25,562 nucleotides of DNA from Isohypsibius dastychi (taxonomy: Eukaryota > Tardigrada > Eutardigrada > Parachela > Isohypsibiidae): positions 1 to 25,562 of the forward strand of contig JAQIWT010000263.1 in NCBI GenBank assembly GCA_034696485.1. The letters are read 5' to 3'. Shown piece after piece: positions 19,491 through 25,562 of this stretch. How positions within the stretch are numbered: position 1 is the stretch's first letter; each line of letters starts with the position of its first letter. A program made the translations under genes and the position numbers. The notes below the pieces were generated by a model that had not been told where the DNA came from, searched no databases, and saw nothing but the letters and a program-made list of their open reading frames with translations.

Positions 19491-20338
19491 TTTTGGCGGA
19501 GACTTACCACATTCCGAGACAACTTTGTCGCAAAGTGACCTTTGATGGGCTGGGGTTTTGAGATTTCAGAATTTTTCACTATGCAACTTAATGGAAAAAG
19601 TGAACAAAGTTTCAAACTACTGAAGAGTCGGACAAATCGACCAATAGGAATCAGTTCTCAAAACTCACAATATTCCAAATCCCCCGTTCGACAGGAATTG
19701 CCGATGGTGTGATGCGGTGTGGCGCATATCTTGCTCAATGCCCCCCATTTCTTTGCACTCGATTTGGCAAGTTTTCCGGATATGCTTCCCTAGTATCCAA
19801 ATATTCAGTTTTATGGTTTTCAGTTTGATTAAGGGGTTTTTGCCTTTTTTTCTAGCCCATACCACACAGCAAGTTTAGAAACCTGTTTTTACCGCCAATA
19901 TTACATGTTAATCAGGTCTCTAGATTCAGTATTACCTGAAATTACTTGCGGCATTCAAAAGTATCAAATGTGCATGTACTGAACCAGGTTTTGGAAAAGC
20001 GAATGTTGAAGAAGGTGTTCGAAGTGAGAAAGGAAGATGAGTAGAACACGAGGTAGAGGAATCTGGCCGGGCGCGAAGATAATAACAAAGCAACGGCGTG
20101 CAAATGATCTTTTTTATTCTTCGAATACAAATTTTCAGTTACATATCTACCCGACGTATATCAATCTAAAGGACGCACGGCAAACCAGGCATTTTGTCAG
20201 CCTGATGAATTTCTCTACAAATAACCGCATCCACTCTACCATGGGGTATGTAGCAAAAGTCAAAACGAGAAATCAACTCAACTTCGAAAATGCGCTGTCA
20301 TGACAAAAAATGTTGAGACTCAAAGCATTCCTGTGGTG
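19491..20338. other. No gene recognised
   Basis: Frames are short. A plus-strand 88-codon frame at 20037-20303 begins MSRTRGRGIWPGAK and has no recognised domain. A minus-strand 66-codon frame at 19865-19665 is Lys-rich. Neither has promoter, splice or composition support. Confidence 0.25.
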
Positions 20339-20345
20339 TATAAAC
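20339..20345 (+). promoter_or_regulatory. TATA box (TATAAAC) for the secreted-peptide gene
   Basis: TGTGGTGTATAAACG lies 58 bases before the ATG at 20397, with a plausible start of transcription about 25-30 bases downstream near 20368 and a short leader. The spacing is what a compact invertebrate gene would show. Confidence 0.5.
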
Positions 20346-20396
20346 GTTTGATCGTTATTCACCAGACTCATAGATTATCTTGCTGATCTCATCATC

Positions 20397-20609
20397 ATGA
20401 AATTCTCGTTCTTTATGGCGGTCGTCATCGTAGCTTTCCGGGCAGCTGTCTCCACTCAGCCAGATAATGATTCTGAATTTCCTCCAAAAAACAAGAGTGG
20501 CGCTGGAGGTCTTAGATTCCAGGCATGGTGCAAGCCAGACACGGACGAGGTGGTCGTGGAGAAGGGCGTCGTCAAGCGGGACAATGGAACCACGCGGACG
20601 CGGCGGTAG
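20397..20609 (+). CDS. Small secreted protein, 70 aa
   Basis: ATG in the context TCATCATGA opens a 70-residue frame. Residues 1-20 (MKFSFFMAVVIVAFRAAVST) are a textbook signal peptide: short basic start, a hydrophobic core, small residues before a likely cut near Ser19. The mature part is about 50 residues, hydrophilic, with one Cys (QAWCKPDTDE). It has a Lys-Arg site (VVKRDNG) and ends TRTRR at the stop, so it could be a peptide precursor or a short secreted effector. I recognise no family. A splice within the frame is possible but not needed. No canonical AATAAA was seen soon after the stop. Confidence 0.55.
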   Translation: MKFSFFMAVVIVAFRAAVSTQPDNDSEFPPKNKSGAGGLRFQAWCKPDTDEVVVEKGVVKRDNGTTRTRR

Positions 20610-21108
20610 AGGACCAGGCGGATAGGGTTTGGAGACAAACAAATTCAGCATTTGAAAGACCTGCGAATCAGCTGATGCGTACGTTTATGCATCAGTGGCT
20701 GCTTCGCCTGGCCGGTGATCAGTTTCATAAGTCGTAACCTGAGATTCAATTACGATTTCTTGCAGGTGCATTTTATAGCTTCCACCATATATTCGATCAA
20801 CGCAATTACTGCCACAGACCACAATGATGATGATTTATTGGGTTACTGCACATCACAGGTCTTGCAGTTTAGATCTCCATTCAGTTTGTGATCTTGTCAC
20901 ACGATAGGAAAGGATTTAAAATCATTCTTTTCTTATTTATCGGCTCTCACTGATAAGGACCGATCGCAATGGTGTGCTTTCCGACACAATATCTCAACCA
21001 GCGATCACTTACAGTACTTTCGGGACTCAGGCAAAAAAAGACCCAGTATCAATTTTTCTTCAAAGTCGTTCCACGAAACGACCCTCCCCGGAAGGAACGC
21101 CCTATCAT

Positions 21109-21122
21109 GGGGGGGGGGGGGG
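21109..21122 (+). repeat. G14 tract
   Basis: A run of 14 G follows CCTATCAT. Together with five other poly-C/G runs it marks the region as unusual in base composition. Confidence 0.9.
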
Positions 21123-21165
21123 ACCTTCTGGTCATAGGTTAGCTGCATATCGTGAAACCCAAAAG

Positions 21166-21248
21166 GTACACTTCGTTAAGAAATTTACTGGAAAACTCTC
21201 GTAGACTTAACACAGGACTTTGCCAGTAAATTTCTCAACGAAGTGTAC
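21166..21248. repeat. 26-bp near-perfect inverted repeat (hairpin)
   Basis: The arms 21166-21191 and 21223-21248 are reverse complements with one mismatch (GTACACTTCGTT(A/G)AGAA... ), separated by a 31-base loop. The stem ends in a palindromic GTAC. Its origin is unclear: it could be the arms of a tiny foldback or MITE, a hairpin RNA, or a replication slippage product. No target-site duplication is evident next to it. Confidence 0.8.
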
Positions 21249-21595
21249 TGCGGTTCGAGGTCTCAGGAGGGCAGTCGCATGACGTCACATGGCATCTCAT
21301 TGGTTGCTCCGCGCACCAACAAAAATTGAGCTTTCGGTCGGCCAATGCGTGTTTTTGTCGATCCTTTGTTGAATTGAAACTAAAATGTTCATTGGTCCAC
21401 TCGATTTTCGAATAGACGTTATCCAACCGCACTCCAAAATGTGGGACCGCTTGGGTTGCACGATAGACTTAAAATGGGATGACATCATTAGCCCCCCCCC
21501 CGGAAATATTTCACGAAGCGGCGTTCATCTGGCGAGGTTGGTCTACTCAATCCGTGTCCAACTCGCTACGTCGCGTATGATACGTTATTTCGCGT

Positions 21596-21832
21596 ATGAT
21601 GCGCCAAATCACGATCGAAAAAACTTCTTTCAAATTTTTTCATGCGTTGCTGGCCCTAGGAGCCTTGAAGGCTGTCAGTGCCTTCAGTTTTTTTCCTGGA
21701 ATTCTGCCATCTGCACGAGCGAATTTACTTTTGACACAAAGAACAAGTACACCCCCCCCCCCTTCGCCGGTGTGGCATGAGGGTAACAGAGCTCCAATCG
21801 TGCCCTTTCGAAAAGAATTCGCTTGGAATTAA
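21596..21832 (+). CDS. Possible small protein with signal-peptide-like N-terminus
   Basis: The 78-codon frame includes KFFHALLALGALKAVSAFSF, a hydrophobic stretch with a small-residue site near AVSA, preceded by a basic segment. The rest is Pro-rich across the C11 tract. The tract and nearby shifted frames make chance a good alternative. Confidence 0.22.
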   Translation: MMRQITIEKTSFKFFHALLALGALKAVSAFSFFPGILPSARANLLLTQRTSTPPPPSPVWHEGNRAPIVPFRKEFAWN

Positions 21833-22512
21833 ATTGTAGCTGCGTTTGGTCAATGGAGAATTTTTTTTAAAACTGACCAAGAAAACAAAAATGCGCATTC
21901 GGACCGGGATTACTCGGTTATTTTAAGTTTTTGAAAACTTAAAATTTAACGAAACTTAAAATTGTTCAATCTTAAGACTGACCACATATCTCGACCTCAT
22001 ATAACCTGACCTGTATCGCGGTTTCGTAAAACCTAAGATTTTCAAAATCTGGTCCAAAGCCGATTCTGCAAACAATTAAAACTGCACGTACGTTAAGACT
22101 GCACAATATTGACAGAGTTCATCCAACCCCCATATCGTATGGCTTACTAATTTTAACAAGATTTGTTTGTTCTCTTTGTTATCTGATTTCAAATTGTTAC
22201 AACGCCTTCTTCTGATCTACTACCAAATGGCTGCTGATTTCTGGTTTCTGACCAATGACCGGCAACTTCACTTGGACAGTGGTAGGTAGAGCTGACTAAA
22301 AATACTGCCAGACGCTAAATTTTACGCGCAACAGAGCTGTTTCTCGGCATCACATCTCATCAGAATCCTACTAGCATAACATTTCAGGACTGTAACTCAA
22401 GTGAACAATATTTTCAAGTGCTCAAAAACAACGAAAATGTGAATACAAAAACATGAACAGTCTGGGATTTTCTAAGTTTTTGTGTGGTTTGTTTTATTAT
22501 ATGCCTTGAAAT
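21833..22512. other. No gene recognised
   Basis: AT-rich noncoding text with repeated 'aacttaaaa/ttttaagtt' words at about 21922-21962. Only very short frames. Confidence 0.35.
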
Positions 22513-22587
22513 CTCTGATCAGAGGGCTAGTGCTTTAACACATAACTCGGAACTCAGAATTCAGAACTCAGAACTCAGAACTCAGAA
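22513..22587 (+). repeat. Left terminal inverted repeat
   Basis: Begins CTCTGATCAG, then GGCTAGTGCTTTAAC, then repeated AACTCAG units (7-bp period) to 22587. Confidence 0.8.
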
Positions 22588-22823
22588 ATGATAGGCCAAC
22601 TACCTCTGTTTATTCCTGACTAAAAACGCCTATACCAAAATACGACGAATAAACTTCGGATAAACTGTATTGGAAGATGAAGTTTGCTTCCTTGCGGGCC
22701 GAAGTACTGAAGGTAAGAAACCGGCTGGCACATCATATGAACGAACGCATTCAGCATGAAATTATGGATTCAAGTGTTAAATGAATAGTGAGTTGTGGTG
22801 GTTGTAAACTAAATATACCGGCA

Positions 22824-22860
22824 AAACCCTTGAGGGTTTCTAATTCGCTGCGCAAATTAG
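22824..22860. repeat. Two adjacent small stem-loops
   Basis: AAACCC-TTGA-GGGTTT at 22824-22839 is a perfect 6-bp stem. Immediately after it, 22840-22860 pairs CTAATT with AAATTAG around a GC-rich loop. They sit just before the C9 tract and the first 120-bp direct repeat. Confidence 0.6.
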
Positions 22861-22880
22861 CTTGTCCCCCCCCCTTCATA

Positions 22881-22998
22881 GAGGGTAGAGAGACTTTTCA
22901 AAAAGTCATGGTTCTCATAGAGGCAGACAGAGCAGGAGATAGAGAATAGGCAGACTTTTTACAACTTTTTTATCATTTTTTTAGGGTCTCGATATTGG
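22881..22998 (+). repeat. Direct repeat A flanking the 18-bp array (left)
   Basis: Shares with 23233-23353 the ordered words GGGTAGAGAGAC, AAAAGTCATG, TTCTCATAG/TTTTCATAG, GATAGAGAATAGGCAGACTT and a final 'CTCGA'. It contains the inner palindrome GACTTTT-CA-AAAAGTC. Confidence 0.75.
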
Positions 22999-23222
22999 TG
23001 ACGTCACTCCAAAGTTTAACGTCATGATGAGCCATGACGTCAATTCCGGTCATGACGTCACTTCCAGTCATGACGTCACTTCCGGTTGTGACGTCACTTC
23101 CGGTTGTGACGTCACTTCCGGTCATGACGTCACTTCCGGTTGTGACGTCACTTCCGGTCATGACGTCACTTCCGGTTGTGACGTCATCATTTGTAGTGAC
23201 GTCACATTTGGTGATGACGTCA
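22999..23222 (+). repeat. 18-bp tandem array of CRE plus ETS sites
   Basis: TGACGTCA starts at 22999 and then at 23035, 23053, 23071, 23089, 23107, 23125, 23143, 23161, 23179, 23197 and 23215, an exact 18-bp step. A degenerate unit, TAACGTCA, lies at 23017. The unit is TGACGTCACTTCCGGTYR: a perfect palindromic CRE followed by ACTTCCGGT, the complement of the ETS site ACCGGAAGT. The last two bases alternate between CA and TG. The outer units lose the ETS half first. Open frames across the array arise only because 18 is a multiple of three. Confidence 0.95.
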
Positions 23223-23232
23223 CAGCATGATA

Positions 23233-23353
23233 GCGGGTAGAGAGACTCTTCGAAAAGTCATGATTTTCATAGGGACAGAGAGGAAAGTTGATAGAGAATA
23301 GGCAGACTTTTCATACCTTCCCTTGAGACTTTTCTAGGACCTCGAGATGGCAA
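23233..23353 (+). repeat. Direct repeat A' flanking the 18-bp array (right)
   Basis: Second copy of the flanking repeat, with GGGTAGAGAGAC, AAAAGTCATG, GATAGAGAATAGGCAGACTT and CCTCGAGATGG in the same order as the left copy. The two differ mainly in the 3' T-rich third. Confidence 0.75.
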
Positions 23354-23365
23354 CGACTCTTAGGT

Positions 23366-23394
23366 CCCCCCCCCCCCCCCCCCGGGGGGGGGGG
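23366..23394. repeat. C18-G11 palindromic homopolymer tract
   Basis: Eighteen C are followed directly by eleven G, flanked by GGT and AC. One strand can fold on itself as a long GC hairpin; the C and G runs also favour i-motif and G-quadruplex structures. Exact length may be unreliable in assembly. Confidence 0.9.
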
Positions 23395-23746
23395 ACAAAA
23401 AACACCTGTCATGATTGTAACATTTTGACTGTCACGTTGAAACAGAACATTTAGGACAACCATTCAGCTACTGTATCTGGATCGAGTTCTTTTTCGAAAC
23501 TGATTTTTGCCATAAACTCGCGGCATTGAATGAACGCTTTTGAACACTCTTCCAAGACCTGCTGCTCAGGGTTAAGTGGAACGAGATTCCAAAATGCGGG
23601 TTTAAGGACCGACTTTCAAAGCGATATAGTCAAAACCCAAAATGATTTTTCTTCCAGAAGTCACATTGTGACCACAATTCCACGATGTTTTTGGTTTGAC
23701 CACGAAGATTGAGGGTGTGAGGGCGATCGATATGCCTGCCACACAG

Positions 23747-23755
23747 TATATAAAA
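23747..23755 (+). promoter_or_regulatory. TATA-like motif (TATATAAAA) inside the foldback element
   Basis: ACAGTATATAAAAACTACGG is a strong TATA match about 110 bases before the right terminal repeat. No open frame of interest follows it within the element, so any transcript would be noncoding or read through the terminal repeat. Confidence 0.35.
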
Positions 23756-23860
23756 ACTACGGTTCCCAATACCATACAAACCGTTTTCTAGGAATGTTCT
23801 TTCAAACTGCAATCTAATTTTAAACATTAGTTAAACATGAGTATAGGGTTTTAAATTTTG

Positions 23861-23962
23861 AATTCTGTGTTCTAAGTTCTGAGTTCTGAGTTCTGAATTC
23901 TGAGTTCTGAGATCTGAATTCTGAGTTCTGAGTTATTGGTTAAAGCACTAGCCTGATCAGAG
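23861..23962 (-). repeat. Right terminal inverted repeat
   Basis: On the plus strand, repeated GTTCTGA units (7-bp period, some GATCTGA or GTGTTCTA variants) lead to GTTATTGGTTAAAGCACTAG, then CCTGATCAGAG. It has more 7-bp units than the left repeat. The segment GTTAAAGCACTAGCCTGATCAG resembles the D-arm and anticodon-arm part of a tRNA gene. Confidence 0.8.
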
Positions 23963-24361
23963 TGGTATCGTCCCTTTTTGATCAGGTACTACAGACACTA
24001 CTATCAGGTACTACCTCTGTACAGGCTTCGTTGGGGTCAAAGTTCGATTACGGTGTTTAGAGCCCATAGAGGAACAGGCAGAAGACGAAAGAAACCAAGA
24101 GCACCACTCCAACCAGAGAAGCAACCAGTCCTGTGGCCAACGGCAGTTCGAGCCAGCAAGCGTTACTACCGTATCAGGGTAGGTCGGGACCGTCTAATTA
24201 AGGGTTGTATTAAGAAAGACCTTTACCCCATCGGTACTATCGGACGCCTCAAAAATACCTTGCTGAATCCAGCTTCTCATATCATCGCGCATGACGAAGT
24301 CAGGCTCCGAGACTACAGACCAAAGCCATATCGCCGCTTGGAACGAGGACCTCTTAACAGA

Positions 24362-24695
24362 ATCATCGGCGGACCAAATATCACAGTGGACCGCCTTTCT
24401 GTTGGACAGCTCTGTTGGTTTGTAATAACCACCAGACATGCGCCATCTCTCACAGTGAAACGTATTTTATTTCGCTGTTTTCAAAGCCAGGGTCAAAGGC
24501 TATTACAGGTGAGGCGGCTCTATTATAGGACCAAAGACGGTAGTCACAGTTGCCCATTGTTTGAAAGATGTATCTGTTTTCCACCCGAGTACACTATCTG
24601 TAGAAATCCGCGTTTCAAGTTCCGTTTCAGCAGTGATCAATGCTCATCCCTATAATGGACACACTGCTCTATTATGGGTTAGATTTGGACGGTAG
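24362..24695 (+). pseudogene. Trypsin-like (S1A) serine protease remnant
   Basis: RIIGGPNITVDR at 24359-24394 fits the activation site and N-terminus of a chymotrypsin-fold protease. In another frame, starting near 24459, comes FYFAVFKARVKGYYR, then TGA at 24510-24512 exactly where the first Cys of the 'CGGSLI' block should be, followed by GGSIIGPKTVVTVAHCLKD with the catalytic His (24555-24557). The frame goes on through STLSVEIRVSSSVSAVINAH to HPYNG and HTALLWVRF, where the family has '(N)DIALL'; the catalytic Asp position appears to be His. It stops at 24693-24695. The GDSGGP half is absent. The shift between the two blocks could be an intron (GT near 24420, AG at 24455) or an indel. The upstream frame from 23978 is Arg-rich and may be spurious. 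Confidence 0.65.
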
Positions 24696-25256
24696 ATCTA
24701 CTTTGGAGAATGGAATAAAAAACTGTGTGTGCTGCAAGGTCGTTGTTGGCAGTATGTTGAGTAGTAAAATGGAAGAAGCAACCAGCAAACGTGGCAGTAA
24801 ACGGTCAAGCTGGTCAGAGGTCACGATTTTTTTGTTATTGCTGACTCGCCATAATACATCGCTCTCTCTCCACTCAAACTTTGAGGCCAAACATAAAATG
24901 CATTTCGATCACCCCTGAACATACAATACAAGTGCTCCCCTCGCCTTCGGCTCGGGTGAGGAAAGAAATGGAATTTTTCTTGGCACTTCACCTCCAAGTC
25001 CCTGAAGTTATTAGCCAGCGATTTAGCTGAAAAAATTCTACAATTTCCCCAAGACATTATTGTTTCATCCCAATCATTATTTCAATACCGAAACACCCCC
25101 CCCCCCACTCCTCCTCTCTTGGTCTTGAGCACTGTTTCACTTTGTGAACCAATAAACTTCCAATTCCCTTCCAACGCAAGGTGAGACGCATCTAAGTCAA
25201 GTCTCGTTGAGAATTCAGGCTATCTCAAAATTTGTGGTTCACTGCCGAGTTAAGGA
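24696..25256. other. No gene recognised; contains a C11 tract
   Basis: The remaining serine protease exons are not present in any frame. A C11 run lies at 25096-25106. A GC-rich, partly self-complementary stretch is at about 24935-24962. Confidence 0.3.
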
Positions 25257-25340
25257 ATGTCGATGGCTGAGCATCTTGAAGTAGTTTCTCCGCCGCTTCC
25301 TGAGGAAAATTCGGAGATTAGACTGGTGAACAAATTCTGA
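25257..25340 (+). CDS. Possible first exon or short peptide frame
   Basis: ATG 25257 opens MSMAEHLEVVSPPLPEENSE and stops after 27 residues at 25338-25340. Composition is strongly protein-like. A GT at CTG/GTGAAC (25324-25325) could be a donor, in which case this is a first exon of a gene running right. No downstream acceptor or exon is clear before the window ends. Confidence 0.22.
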   Translation: MSMAEHLEVVSPPLPEENSEIRLVNKF

Positions 25341-25562
25341 TAAGAACGAATGACTCGTATTGGAACTCAACGGCGGACAATCGGAAACGAAGCCACGAAT
25401 TAATTTTCACCAATTTGATAAATTTCGAACGATACGTGACATGGAAAATCCATGCATGACTTAAACAAAAAAGTTTGAGAAAATCCATCGAGAATCAACT
25501 GAACCCTTCGCTATTCGCATAAACTCGTGATTATTTAACTTTTCGGATCTTTGTTCGTGAAA

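Larger units (their letters stand above)
22513..23962. mobile_element. Foldback/MITE-like element with terminal inverted repeats
   Basis: The outer ends are reverse complements: left CTCTGATCAG at 22513 and right CTGATCAGAG ending 23962. Inside them come GCTAGTGCTTTAAC (left) and its complement GTTAAAGCACTAGC (right), then arrays of a 7-bp unit. The whole spans 1450 bases and encodes no transposase. It would be a non-autonomous or foldback type. A target-site duplication is not obvious. The core holds a 120-bp direct repeat around an 18-bp array, a C/G palindrome and a TATA-like motif at 23747-23755. Confidence 0.75.

Noticed and set aside
21385-21780. 131-codon plus-strand frame
   Set aside because: Runs through two poly-C tracts (giving Pro runs) and has no recognisable domain or start context.
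22999-23222. CRISPR-like array
   Set aside because: The 18-bp units are directly adjacent and nearly identical, with no spacers, and the context is a eukaryotic transposon.
22973-23240. Three open frames (62-68 codons) on both strands across 22973-23240
   Set aside because: They exist only because the 18-bp unit is a multiple of three; each encodes the same six residues over and over.
23978-24655. 225-codon plus-strand frame
   Set aside because: Arg/Tyr-rich text with no domain beyond the RIIGG block; the protease signal downstream is in a different frame, so most of it is an incidental frame over a pseudogene.
24935-24962. GC-rich hairpin-like CCTCGCCTTCGGCTCGGG
   Set aside because: The stem is short with mismatches and I could not link it to a terminator or RNA gene.

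Overview
The window looks like transposon-rich DNA from a small-intron metazoan, probably an invertebrate. Genes where present have GT-AG introns of about 54-90 bases with T-rich acceptors. There is a Maverick/Polinton remnant, several gypsy-type retrotransposon fragments, a pogo/Tigger-like transposase, a trypsin-like exon and TATA-box promoters. I cannot place the species from sequence alone. Most coding material is mobile-element debris carrying stops and frameshifts. I found no rRNA, convincing tRNA or CRISPR.

Regions 1-5.6 kb: the 3' end of a plus-strand gypsy pol and third ORF (1-1.25 kb) meets the gag-protease half of a minus-strand gypsy element (about 4.1 to 1.7 kb). Two copies of an LTR-like repeat lie head to head at 4.9 and 5.5 kb. 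Regions 6.35-7.7 kb: adjacent minus-strand minor capsid and adenain-like protease genes of a decayed Polinton. Regions 8.0-9.05 kb: a minus-strand Ser/Pro-rich frame and a broken Cys-rich zinc-binding frame, both unassigned. Regions 9.5-14.0 kb: a second plus-strand gypsy pol (RT, RNase H, HHCC, integrase), a third-ORF remnant and a third copy of the LTR-like repeat.

Regions 14.7-17.7 kb: the best-preserved part. A TATA-driven, multi-exon plus-strand candidate gene of unknown family converges on a minus-strand, four-exon, apparently intact 522-aa pogo/Tigger/CENP-B-type transposase that ends in an AT-hook. Regions 18.5-19.5 kb: a broken minus-strand protein with a CxxC..HH motif and an acidic 'GDG' block, possibly a transposase-like family. 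Region 20.4 kb: a small TATA-driven gene for a signal-peptide-bearing 70-aa protein.

Regions 22.5-24.0 kb: a 1.45-kb foldback-type element whose terminal inverted repeats carry a 7-bp repeat. Its core is an exact 18-bp-period array joining a palindromic CRE (TGACGTCA) to an ETS site (ACCGGAAGT), flanked by a 120-bp direct repeat. This is the most unusual structure here. Region 24.4-24.7 kb: a trypsin-like protease pseudo-exon with a Cys codon turned to TGA. Six poly-C/G tracts of 9 or more cluster in the last 4.5 kb.
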